Positions 33,561 to 44,707 of a stretch of DNA of 64,000 bases are shown here, piece after piece. The notes below the pieces were generated by a model that was given only the letters and a program-made list of their open reading frames with translations, did not search any database and was not told the DNA's origin. Source of the stretch: Vigna angularis. Taxonomy: Eukaryota > Streptophyta > Magnoliopsida > Fabales > Fabaceae. Numbering within the stretch: the stretch's first letter is position 1; each line of letters starts with the position of its first letter. The DNA lies in the NCBI RefSeq assembly GCF_016808095.1, contig NC_068979.1:11803001-11867000 (forward strand), read 5' to 3'. The translations under genes and the position numbers were made by a program.

Positions 33561-34973
33561 CACTAGTAAAAATTTGGGTTTTTATAGCGCACATTATGCC
33601 ACGGTTCACTAGAAACCGCAGCATAATTGTGCGCGGTGGCAGTTTTGTAAATAAATCGAAGGAATATGCCGCGGTTCAGAGGGGAACCGCGACATATACC
33701 CCAGTCAAGCATCCTCTTTGACGCCACGTCTGAAAAAAAAATTAAATAACAGCCTATGTGTCGCGGTTCTCAGAGTAACCGCAACCTATTCTCCTACATG
33801 AAATAAATTTAAAATGAATTTTAAATATTTAGATGAATATACCGCGGTTGCCCTCCGAACCGCGGTATATAGTTTAAAAATAATTTTAAAAATGCCATCT
33901 TCTACCGCGGTTGCCGCCGAACCGCGGCATATAGTTTAAAAATAATTTCAAAAATGTCATCTTCTACCGCGGTTGCCGCCGAACCGCGGCATATAGTTTA
34001 AAAATAATTTTAAAAATGCCATCTTCTACCACGGTTGCCGCCGAACCACGGCATATAGTTTAAAAATAATTTCAAAAATGTCATCTTCTACCGCGGTTGC
34101 CGCCGAACCGCGGCATATAGTTTAAAAATAATTTTAAAAATGTCATCTTCTACCGCGGTTGCCGGCGAACCGCGGCATATAGTTTAAAAATAATTTAAAA
34201 AATGTCATCTTATACCGCGGTTAAGTAGTGAACCGCGGTAGATTCCCCAGTCAGAGTTAAAAAATAAAACTTTGGAACAATATCGTCTTATTCGCGCAGA
34301 CGCTCTGGACTTCGAGTTTTCTTCTCCCGCCGACCACCCATCTCAGTTCCTTGTTTCTTCACCGTTTAAACTCAAAATTGTTCGGTCATTTCCCATTTTT
34401 GACGATAAAAAACAGTTTTAGCCGATCAAAATCGTTTGAAACGCCTGTCATTCCTCTCCGCTGCCATTCCCCTTTGTTGCACCAAGCTTTTTCGCCGCCC
34501 CTGTTCCAGGTATTTATGCCCTTTTACATTCTTAACATGATTTCTTCATTAGTGGTAACTTTAACAAATTTTGATAACTTTAACAAATTTTGATTTTTTC
34601 CCAAATGTTGAATTCATATACACTAATTAATATGAATTGTCTTTTGCAGAGATTCAAGACACTACTATATGCAGGTCTGTTTTTGTGGTAGTGGATATCA
34701 CAAAAACAGACCTGCAATTTTAAAAATCTGCAGGGGAATATGCCGCGGTTGTAACCCCAACCGCGGCATATAGTGGACAAAATTTTTTTTTTTAAAAAAG
34801 GATTTAGGCAGCGGTTCTTTGGACAACCGCGGCATATTCTGCAACCTATATACCGCGGTCATAACCGCGGCATAAAGTCTCTGACTTACTACCGCGGCTG
34901 AATATGCCGCGGTTCGTAAACCGCGACGTATAGTGAAAAATAACCGCGGTAAAAGCCCCTCGCTGTACTAGTG
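33561..34973. mobile_element. Non-autonomous CACTA element inside the 5' LTR
   Basis: Starts CACTAGTAAAAATTTGGG and ends GCTGTACTAGTG. TTG is duplicated at 33558-33560 and 34974-34976, and the intact 3' LTR shows the target (ACCATTTTGTCTGTTG). CCGCGGTT/AACCGCGG motifs crowd both ends (33595-34240 and 34741-34950), as expected for subterminal transposase-binding repeats. No transposase or convincing host exon is visible; 34300-34680 holds a short unassigned open stretch. Confidence 0.9.
33841..34240. repeat. 62-bp tandem repeat with paired CCGCGG palindromes
   Basis: The unit ACCGCGGTTGCCGCCGAACC, then GCGGCATATAGTTTAAAAAT, then AATTTTAAAAATGCCATCTTCT recurs with starts at 33841, 33904, 33966, 34028, 34090, 34152 and 34214. 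Each unit can fold through ACCGCGGTT...AACCGCGG. The array is part of the CACTA subterminal region and is much longer than in the CACTA element at 10217. Confidence 0.93.
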
Positions 34974-37001
34974 TTGGTCTATTGTTTGATTCTGGTTTGA
35001 AGAGTCGTTGAGCGTTGAGGGTAGAAGGAATTGTAGTCGGACGGCCCAAACTCTGTCTTTAGGACGTTCGTTCACGCTCAGAGGTAAGGGAAGCTTATCT
35101 AATTTAATTGTATGTTCGGTTGTACGTTCGTTGACCATGAATGCATGTTGGTGAGTGGTTGAATGTATATAAAGTATGAATGCTGATATGCTTGTTTATA
35201 TGGAATATGATTATTTACTATGAATGGGATTATATGAAGTATGAAAATTTATTATGATATGAATTTATAAAGTTAGGAAATTATGTATTGAGAAATTAGT
35301 TGAAGATAAAATGAGTCTTGGATATTAAATTTCCCTATGATAATGTACGTTCGTCATTGAACGGTTATTGACCGTTCGGTAATACTAGTAACCTTGGTTA
35401 AAAAATTGGATTCTTTCATTTGGAAAGAACCCTCGTTGAGGACGAGGGTCTTCGTGTGGTAATACTATGCTTCAGCGTTCGGCTAAGCGTAGTTGTATAT
35501 GAGTATTCTGTGATAAACTTAAATTTTGTAAAAATATGTATTTGTATATTTTAGTTATTCTTAAACACTATTCCAATAGTATCTTATTATATTTATCAAG
35601 TTTTCTATTATAAGTTTAGTAGTGCTCAGTCTCACACCAAGCGCTCGTAATGAGTAGTGTTCGGTCTTATACCAAGCGCTCATACTCGTTTCTTATATAT
35701 CATCTATCTTGATGCAAATAGTGTTCGTCCAACTTCAATAGAATTTTCCATCTACCGTGTTCGGTCATTGACTAACATTAGGTTTCTTTATGGGAATTTT
35801 CCTAAGTATGGTTCTTTAGATGTCTTGACGTGTCTACATTTATTGCATTCCGGTCTAGAGTCGTAATACTTGACATATTCTTTGAGGTGTTTGGTTTAAG
35901 CTCACGAGAGTCAGTTCATTCAACGGACTCATTTTTAAAGTAACGTTCGTCCTAGTTGTTCTTGTGACATATAGTTGTACTCGTTTTCTTTCTCAAACTG
36001 ACAATAACCCTCCTGGTCTTATTCTATTCTGGAACGGGAGACTTCTCTGTCTCGTTCCAAGTGTTCGTCCTCATTATGAGTGAGGATTGAACGTTCGGTA
36101 TCTGATGTCATTAAGAATCCTTGAACAAAGATGGAATTTAACTGATTGATAATGAAAGATGAAGAAAATATGATATGAATGGAATGTTGTGGATTTGAAC
36201 GAGCGTTCTAGGGCGGAACAACTCATGGATGATATTGGAATTGGTAAAGTATGACTGAGGTAACGCTAAGCTGTCGATTCATCCTGATGTTCCGTGAGTA
36301 CTCGTCCTCACGTAGAGGAGGGTAGGTCATGTGTGGGAACGGCAGGAGGTCCTAGTCCTTAGGGGTACTTTGGACAGATAGGACTAACCTCGGGTGGCAG
36401 TTGTTGAGTGTATCCCAGTTACTACATCACCCAGGTGCACGAACGTCGTAGCTACACAGATTTCATACAGTCCGGACATTCAGTCTAGTATTATGATTTA
36501 TATGAAACGTATGAAGAAATAGATCTTGTGTGTTTGATTGTATGAAAATGTATGTTTTACATGAATTAAATTACATAAGCTTACCTTGTGTTTCTTGTCA
36601 TGTCTTGTTATGTACGTCCATCCTTGTCATTGCAAGGACCATCCGTTGTGGATGTGAGCAGAAGGAGACGAGCTGTTGGAAGATGCACTGGAAGAAGAAA
36701 ACCTAGTTGAGGTTGAAGTTAAGACCGAACAGTAGAACGTTCGGTCAGTAGTTTAGATTTTTAGTGAGGTGGTCGTTCGATCACCCTCCCGTTTTGATTT
36801 GTATGACCGATCGGTATTTGACTTTTTTAAACCGTTCGGTCAGACTTATATTTTCTGTATAGTTTTAATATTGTAACTTTTCTGTAAGGCCGTTCGGCCA
36901 TAACCGTACGCTCTTCTTAGTGTAAGACTGAATTGAAATATTATTTAATGTAATTATTCGATTATATGGTTCATTGCTGTATTTTTGGGATGTTGCATTA
37001 G

Positions 37002-37013
37002 TGGTATCAGAGC
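37002..37013 (+). promoter_or_regulatory. Primer-binding site (initiator Met tRNA)
   Basis: TGGTATCAGAGC, four bases after the 5' LTR, is the standard plant Met-tRNA primer site for reverse transcription. Confidence 0.9.
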
Positions 37014-37147
37014 AGTTTTGTTTCTTAAGGAACAATGTAGGTTATGAGTACAATATGTTTTTGCTGTGTGCTTAACGTTCGTTTGATGAGTATTTTAAAC
37101 TCCTTGAATATAACTAATGATTTCTTTCTCTACTTCTCAGAGAACTA

Positions 37148-38422
37148 ATGGCACCGAGACCTCCTCCTCAACCTGTCGATCGTGATGTATCCGATAACAC
37201 GAGGTTATTGGAATCCGTAATAGAAGCGCTTCAACAGCAGAACGCTGCCTTGGTGCAGCAGAATACGACCGCTTTGCAGAGTTTGGAAGTCGCGCGTGCC
37301 AACTCTGAAGCGACCCAAAGGCAGCTGATGGAGATCATCGCGACCACGAGCAACACACCCGGAGCATCCACTTCCTCTGGAAATCATTCGGCCGAGTGGA
37401 GCTTGGAGAGTTTCCTTCAATATCACCCAGCTAAGTTTAATGGGAAGTGTCTACTTGATGAGGCTGACCAATGGCTACGGGACATGGAGCGAATATACAA
37501 TGCAAAGAGGTGTCCTGATGATAATAGACTGGCCTTCACAGAGTATCTCTTAATTGGGGAAGTTAGTCATTGGTGGACGAGCATGAAGATGATATTGACG
37601 GACGCTCAAAGTCCCATCTCGTGGGAAGTCTTCAGAAGCAAGTTCTATGAGGAGTATTTTCTCGATAGTGTACGTTTCGCTAAAGAGGTGGAGTTTCTTC
37701 AATTGATGCAAGGTGAGATGTCCATCTCTGAGTACACCAACAAGTTCAAGCATTTAGTACAATTCAACACCATGGCTACTAGTGAAGAATGGTAGTGTAG
37801 GAAGTTTGAGAATGGGCTGAGGAGTGATTTGAAGTTGCTGATATCCAGCCTATGTATTAAGTCCTTTCCTACCATGGTTGAGAGGGCTAAAGTATTGGAG
37901 AAAAATGTGGCAGAGGTGGAGCAACATAAGAAGCAGCAACAACAGGCCGTAAGAGGACCCATATCTTCAAGGACTAATGCTAATTTAAGGAGGACGCCTT
38001 ACGGTCGTCCAACATTACCTTCAAATGCTGGTGGGTTTCACACTCAATCAGTTGTAGTTGTCGGCCAGTCTGGACAGCAGGGGACAGTAAAATGTTTTCA
38101 GTGTGGGGGACCCCATTACCGATCGTCATGTCCTCAAATGGTGGGGGAAAGATATTGCACTCACTGCAGGAGGAACGGACATTTGGATAGCGAGTGTAAC
38201 ATGGGAGGACGAGCAGTCATGAGGCCACCGAACGCTGGAAGAGTTCAACAAGGGAGAGGTGGTCGAGCACAAGCAGTTGGTCGGGTATATGCCATAACGA
38301 GCGCTGAAGCAGCAAGTCTAGGTACCCTTATCACCAGCACTTGCTTATTGTATGGATTGCCTTGTTGTGTGTTATATTATTTCGGGGGCAACACACTCCT
38401 TCATCTCGAAGGCGTGCGTTAA
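37148..38422 (+). pseudogene. Gag of the Tekay-type element
   Basis: The frame starts at ATG 37148. The retrotransposon gag domain lies around residues 80-240 (FLQYHPAKFNGKCLLDEADQ, then FRSKFYEEYFLDSVRFAKEV). Two zinc knuckles follow: CFQCGGPHYRSSC (CX2CX3HX4C, the form usual in plant gypsy) and CTHCRRNGHLDSEC (CX2CX4HX4C) at about 38094-38200. A TAG at 37793-37795 breaks the domain, and the same frame resumes straight after it. The protein would coat element RNA. The frame ends at 38422 because of a shift in the protease region. Confidence 0.9.
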
Positions 38423-41400
38423 GAAACTGGCCTTAGCTAAGAGCGAGATGTAGTTTGACTTGGTGATGTCAACCCCAAGGCTGATGATGTTAGGACGTCT
38501 ACGGTTTGCATTAGATGTCCTATAGAAGTTGAGGGGTGTAGATTTAAAGTTAACCTCATTTGTTTACCTCTAAAGGAGTTAGAGGTGATTTTAGGAATGG
38601 ATTGGTTGGCTTCCAATCGCATTCTCATAGATTGTGGTGAGAAGAAGTTGGTATTTTCAGATGAAGAAGAAGAAGAGTTATCGATGAAGCTCGGTCAGCT
38701 AAAGGAGGACATCGTGGAGGGCGCCAGTTGCTTTCTGATTATGACGCACGCGGATGAAGAGTTTAAAGATTTAAGTCATGAACGATCGTCCAGTAGCAAG
38801 CTGAGTGAAGGACGATCGGTTGTGGATGAATTCCCAGACGTTTTTCCGGATGAAATACCCGGACTACCTCCTCCACGCGAGGTAGAATTTACAATTAACT
38901 TGGTGTCGACCGTAGGGCCCTTCTCTATTGCACCGTATCGGATGTCACCAGCAGAGTTGGTTGAACTCAAGAAGCAGATTGAAGATTTAATGGATAAGCA
39001 GTTCATCAGGCCGAGCGCATCACCTTGGGGAGCGCCTGTTCTCTTAGTAAAGAAGAAGGATGGCAGCTCTCGGCTTTGTATCGACTACAAGCAGTTAAAC
39101 AAGCTGACCATCAAGAACAAGTATCCCTTACCAAGGATTGATGATCTACTGGATCAACTACATGGAGCTACAATATTCTCGAAGATTGATCTAAGGTCCG
39201 GTTATCATCAAATTCGGGTTAAGGAAGGGGCGTCCAGAAGACAGCCTTCCAGTCTCGTTACGGACACTACGAGTATGTAGTGATGCCGTTTGGTGTAACG
39301 AACGCACCAGCAATATTCATGGACTACATGAATCGCATCTTTAGGTCGTACCTGGACAAGTTTGTGGTCGTCTTCATTGACGATATCCTCATCTACTCCA
39401 AGATCTATGAAGAGCATGAAGAACACTTGAGGATAGTGCTGGGCGTCTTGAGGGAAAATGAGTTGTACGCCAAGTTATCCAAGTGTGAGTTTTGGATGAA
39501 AGAAGTGCAGTTATTGGGGCACGTAGTTTCGGCTGGAGGTATATCAGTGGATCCGTCCAAGGTACGAGCGGTGTTGGAAAGGGAGAGTTCGCGTTCGGTC
39601 ACTGAAGTCCGAAGTTTCGTGGGGCTCGCGGGCTACTATAGGCGCTTTATTGAAGAATTCTCTAAGATAGTAGCTCCGTTGACTCAGTTGACCAAAAAAG
39701 ATCACCCGTTCGCTTGGACCGATCGGTGTGAAGTTAGTTTCCGAGAACTGAAGCAAAAGTTGACGAGCGCTCCAGTCTTGGTTATTCCTAACATAGCCAA
39801 ACCGTTCGAAGTCTACTGCGATGCTTCTCATCAAGGTTTGGGCTATGTGCTTATGCAGGAGAAGAGGGCGGTCGCGTACGCTTCTCGACAGCTGAAGATC
39901 CACGAGAAGAACTATCCGACGCACGACTTGGAATTGGCAACTGTCGTCTTCGCATTGAAGATTTGGGGGCACTACTTGTATGGATCTACATTCCAAGTCT
40001 TCAGTGATCACAAGAGTCTCAAGTACCTCTTTGATCAGAAGGAGTTGAATATGAGGCAGAGGAGGTGGCTAGAGTTCTGGAAGGACTATGACTTTGAACT
40101 ACTCTACCATCCTGGGAAGGCGAACGTTATAGCGGACGCTTTGAGCAGAAAGGTAGTTCATGTCTCGTCCATGATGGTCAAAGAATTAAGTTTGGTGGAC
40201 AACTTTAGAGATCTAAGATTGCAGTTCGACTTGAAACCGAACAGTATCCAATGCTGTAACCTTAGAATATCCAGTAACGTCTTTGACCGAATCAGAGAGA
40301 AGCAATCGGCGAATGAAGACCTGATGAAGATTTTGAGCGCGCTCGGTACAGACCAGGCCAAGTACTTCAACACTGGAACGGACGGTCTCTTACGCTATAG
40401 AGATAGGACGTGTGTTCCTAACGATGGCGAGCTGAAGAGGATCATTCTTGAGGAAGGACATCATAATCGTCTTAGCATGCATCCTGGCATGACTAAGATG
40501 TATCAAGACCTCAGGAAGTCCTTCTGGTGGCTGGGAAGGAAGAGTGATGTCGCTCATTTTGTGGCATCATGTTTAACTTGTCAACGAGCCAAGGTAGAGC
40601 ATCAGAGACCGGGCGGTCTACTACAACAACTTGAGATTCCTGAATGGAAGTGGGACAACATTTCGATGGACTTCGTGACCCACTTACCCTGCACGATGAA
40701 GAATCACGACTCCATTTGGGTGATAATGGACCGGCTAACAAAGAGCACACACTTTTTAGCTGTCAACTTGAAGATGTCCATGACGAAGCTTGCACAACTC
40801 TATATCAACAAGATCGTTCGGTTGAAGTTCTGTCCAGTATCATCTCTGACCGAGACACAAGATTTACGTTTCGGTTTTGGCAGTCCCTGCAAAGTGAATT
40901 GGGTAGCAAACTGCAGATGAGTTTAGCCTATCATCCTCAGACGGACGATCAATCCGAGAGAACCATCCAGACGCTTGAGATTTGCTGAGGACGTGCGTCC
41001 TAAATCATGTGGGCGTATGGGATGAGGTTTTACCGCTAGTGGAATTCACCTACAACAACAACTTTCAGTCCAGCATCAGAATGGCTCCATTTGAAGCTCT
41101 CTACGAGAGGAAGTGCCGAACGCCACTATGTTGGTTCCAAGAAGGAGAGAAGGTATTGATTGGACCTGAGCTATTCAGCAGACGACCGAGAAGGTGAAGT
41201 TGATCCAAGAGAGGTTGAAGACGTCAAGGAGCCGACAAAAGACGTATGCAGACAAGAGGAGAAGGCCTTTGGAGTTCACTGCAGGAGAACACGTCTTCCT
41301 TAGGCTAAATCAAACCACTAGAGTAGGCAGAGTCGTTCGTCCCAAGAAGCTGTCTCCCAAGTTCGTTGGGCCTTATCAAATTCTAAGAAGAATTGGACCA

Positions 41401-41700
41401 GTGGCGTACGAGTTATCCTTGCCTCCTCAACTTCCAACCTTCATCCAGTCTTCCACGTTTCTCAACTTCGGAAGTACGTAGCCGACCCTACTCTTGTACT
41501 GGAGTTAGAGGACGTTCGTCTTCGTCAAGACTGAACGCTGGAGATGCAACTTGTTCGTGTTGAAGACAACCGCTCCAAGTACTACAAGGGGAAAGCTATC
41601 AAATTAGTGAGAGTGGTGTGGGACGAGAAGACTGGCGACTCTACGTGGGAAGTGGAAGATGCCATGAGGGACTTGTATCCCCATTTATTTTCGGGTAAGC
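38330..41700 (+). pseudogene. Pol of the Tekay-type element (PR-RT-RNaseH-INT), disrupted
   Basis: The protease active-site segment is near 38385-38410 but out of frame with gag, and its catalytic Asp codon is altered. The RT N-terminal half (38585-39230) carries [12 protein letters not shown] and [14 protein letters not shown]; after a frameshift near 39235 the RT continues with FIDDIL (39373-39390). RNase H has [13 protein letters not shown] and [15 protein letters not shown] (39800-40150). The integrase shows an HHCC finger ([21 protein letters not shown], 40480-40590), a core starting [10 protein letters not shown], then a frame change before the SDRDTRF Asp block (about 40838) and further changes near 40980 and 41190. 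At least four frameshifts make it non-functional. Confidence 0.92.
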
Positions 41701-41741
41701 CTTAATTTTCGAGGACGAAAAATTTTTTTAGTTAGGGGGAA

Positions 41742-44175
41742 TGTCAGAACCATTAAAACGCACCCAAAAACCCCTCTGAACGGACGCCAGGTGTCAAGCT
41801 GAAGGGAGTTAGAAATTAGATAGTGGAGTGCAGGTGTCAGCAAAGGAGCGGATGTTCGTTTTAAGCAAAACCGAGTTTTTAGAAAATCACGTCTCACTAT
41901 CTGCATGCACCTTCTTCTCCAAAACTCTAATCTTTCATTTCTCCTTCTTCTCTCTAAAAAGCTCTCCCTTTTCTCTACCGACACTCACCATTTCTCTACT
42001 CCAATCTTCGTTCAGGCACCGTAGAAGCACTTCCGGCGTCCCAAGCTTCAGTTTGAACCGATCAATTTTGAGTTCTGAATGGGTAAGTTCTTCTGGTCCT
42101 TAGCCGTTCGTTCTCGGACACATGCAAACCAAGTTCTGGTTGCATGAATTCATAGCCTCATTCTGAACCATTTTGTCTGTTGTTTGATTCTGGTTTGAAG
42201 AGTCGTTGAGCGTTCAGGGTAGAAGGAATTGTAGTTGGACCATCCAAACTCTGTCTTTAGGACGTTCGTTCACGCTCAGAGGTAAGGGAAGCTTATCTAA
42301 TTTAATTGTATGTTCGGTTGTACGTTCGTTGACCATGAATGCATGTTGGTGAGTGGTTGAATGTATATAAAGTATGAATGCTGATATGCTTGTTTATATG
42401 GAATATGATTATTTACTATGAATGGGATTATATGAAGTATGAAAATTTATTATGATATGAATTTATAAAGTTAGGAAATTATGTATTGAGAAATTAGTTG
42501 AAGATAAAATGAGTCTTGGATATTAAATTTCCCTATGATAATGTACGTTCGTCATTGAACGGTTATTGACCGTTCGGTAATACTAGTAACCTTGGTTAAA
42601 AAATTGGATTCTTTCATTTGGAAAGAACCCTCGTTGAGGACGAGGGTCTTCGTGTGGTAATACTATGCTTGAGCATTCGGCTAAGCGTAGTTGTATATGA
42701 GTATTCTGTGATAAACTTAAATTTTGTAAAAATATGTATTTGTATATTTTAGTTATTCTTAAACACTATTCCAATAGTATCTTATTATATTTATCAAGCT
42801 TTCTATTATAAATTTAGTAGTGCTCAGTCTCACACCAAGCGCTCGTAATGAGTAGTGCTCGGTCTTATACCAAGCGCTCATACTCGTTTCTTATATATGA
42901 TTTATCTTGATGCAAATAGCGTTCGTCCAACTTCAATAGAATTTTCCATCTACCGTGTTCGGTTATTGACTAAGATTAGGTTTCTTTATGAGAATTTTCC
43001 TAAGTATGGTTCTTTAGATGTCTTGACGTGTCTACATTTATTGCATTCCAGTCTAGAGTCGTAATACTTGACATATTCTTTGAGGTGTTTGGTTTAAGCT
43101 CACGAGAGTCAGTTCATTCAACGGACTCATTTTTAAAGTAACGTTCGTCCTAGTTGTTCTTGTGACATATAGTTGTACTCAGTTTCTTTCTCAAACTGAC
43201 AGTAACCCTCTTGGTCTTATTCTATTCTGGAACGAGAGACTTCTCTATCTCGTTCCAAGTGTTCGTCCTCGTTATGAGTGAGGATTGAACGTTCGGTATC
43301 TGATGTCATTAAGAATCCTTGAACAAAGATGGAATTTAACTGATGATAATGAAAGATGAAGAAAATATGATATGAACGGAATGTTGTGGATTCGAACGAG
43401 CGTTCTAGGGTGGAACGACTCATGGATGATATTGGAATTGGTAAAGTATGATTGTGGTAACGCTAAGCTGTCGATTCATCCTGATGTTCCGTGAGTACTC
43501 GTCCTCACGTAGAGGAGGGTAGGTCATGTGTGGGAATGGCAGGAGGTCCTAGTCCTTAGGGGTACTTTGGACAGATAGGACTAACCTCGGGTGGCAGCTG
43601 TTGAGTGTATCCAAGTTACTACATCACCCGGGTGCACGAACGTCGTAGCTACACAGATTTCATACAGTCCGAACAGTGAGTCTAGTATTATGATTTATAT
43701 GAAACGTATGAAGAAATAGATCTTGTGTGTTTGATTGTATGAAAATGTTTGTTTTACATGAATTAAATTACATAAGCTTACCCTGTGTTTCTTGTCATGT
43801 CTTGTTATGTACGTCCGTCCTTGTCATTGCAATGACCATCCGTTGTGGATGTGAGCAGAAGGAGACGAGCTGTTGGAAGATGCACTGGAAGAAGAAAACC
43901 TAGTTGATGTTGAAGTTAAGACCAGCAGTAGAACGTTCGGTCAGTAGTTTAGATTTTTAGTGAGGTGGTCGTTCGATCACCTTCCCGTTTTGATTTGTAT
44001 GACCGATCGGTATTTGGCTTTTGTAAACCGTTCGGTCAGACTTATATTTTCTTTACAGTTTTAATATTGTAACTTTTCTGTAAGGTCGTTCGGCCATAAC
44101 AAAGACTGAACTGAAATATTATTTAATGTATTTATTCGATTATATGGTTCATTGCTGTATTTTTGGGATGTTACA
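41742..44175 (+). mobile_element. 3' LTR of the Tekay-type element
   Basis: 2434 bases, TGTCAGAACC to GATGTTACA, followed by the TSD TCAAT (44176-44180). It lacks the CACTA insert present in the 5' LTR and so provides the empty site for that insertion. Confidence 0.93.
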
Positions 44176-44180
44176 TCAAT

Positions 44181-44707
44181 AAGACATTAATATTTAATTT
44201 ATGATAATGTAATTTATTAAAATTTGACATTTTACTTGTCTATTCTTAATTTAGAAATGTAAATGATAGAATAAAATATTATATCATATACTTTTCTAAA
44301 AGTTCTTAAAAGCAAAATAATATTAATTTGTATGATCCAGACTTTATTAAGGTGTATTGCTAGATGTCTATTTGATTAATAGACTTAAGCTGCTTAGTTA
44401 TATAACCATTAATTCGATCTAGTTCATATATTGGTTGAATTAAATTTCATATAAATATTTGAGCGAATATAAACATAGATTCTATTGTCAGACCCAATTT
44501 ATCCCATTTTATTCTTGGTGGTAATATATGACACTAGTTCTCGTACTACAAAAACTTAACAACCTAAGATCATCATCCTCACAAACCAACTAATCTTACA
44601 TATAAATGTGAGAGGCTTAAGAGACATATTACAACTCCAAAACACGCACAAACATAAACAGACCAATTTTAATTCTAAGGCTCAAGAAGTCTATCAGCTA
44701 AAACCTT
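44181..44707. other. 3' flank of lipase B (block B)
   Basis: Non-coding; continuation of block B after the Tekay element, paralogous to 17440-17957. Includes the 3' untranslated region of lipase B. Confidence 0.75.

Larger units (their letters stand above)
33127..36997 (+). mobile_element. 5' LTR of the Tekay-type element (enlarged by a CACTA insert)
   Basis: 3871 bases, of which 1413 plus a 3-base duplication are the CACTA element at 33561-34973; the remainder (~2455) matches the 3' LTR (2434). One ~20-base indel near 36900 (GTACGCTCTTCTTAGTGT present here only) explains most of the length difference. It is rich in GTTCG/CGTTCGGT motifs. Confidence 0.92.
33127..44175 (+). mobile_element. 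Tekay-type Ty3/gypsy LTR retrotransposon
   Basis: LTRs at 33127-36997 and 41742-44175 begin TGTCAGAACC and end GATGTT(G/A)CA. TCAAT is duplicated at 33122-33126 and 44176-44180, and block A shows the empty site. The Met-tRNA primer site TGGTATCAGAGC is at 37002-37013 and a polypurine AGGGGGA at 41734-41740. Internal order is gag, protease, RT, RNase H, integrase, then a WEVEDAMRDLYPHLF-type chromodomain-like tail, the gypsy order of chromoviruses. The LTRs look nearly identical once a CACTA insertion is removed, so the insertion is recent, yet gag-pol has several lesions. It split block B after the A/B duplication. Confidence 0.93.

Noticed and set aside
35657..35866. 69-codon frame repeated at 42855-43064
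   Set aside because: Both lie at the same position in the two LTRs; the repetition is due to the LTR pair and the peptide is unremarkable.
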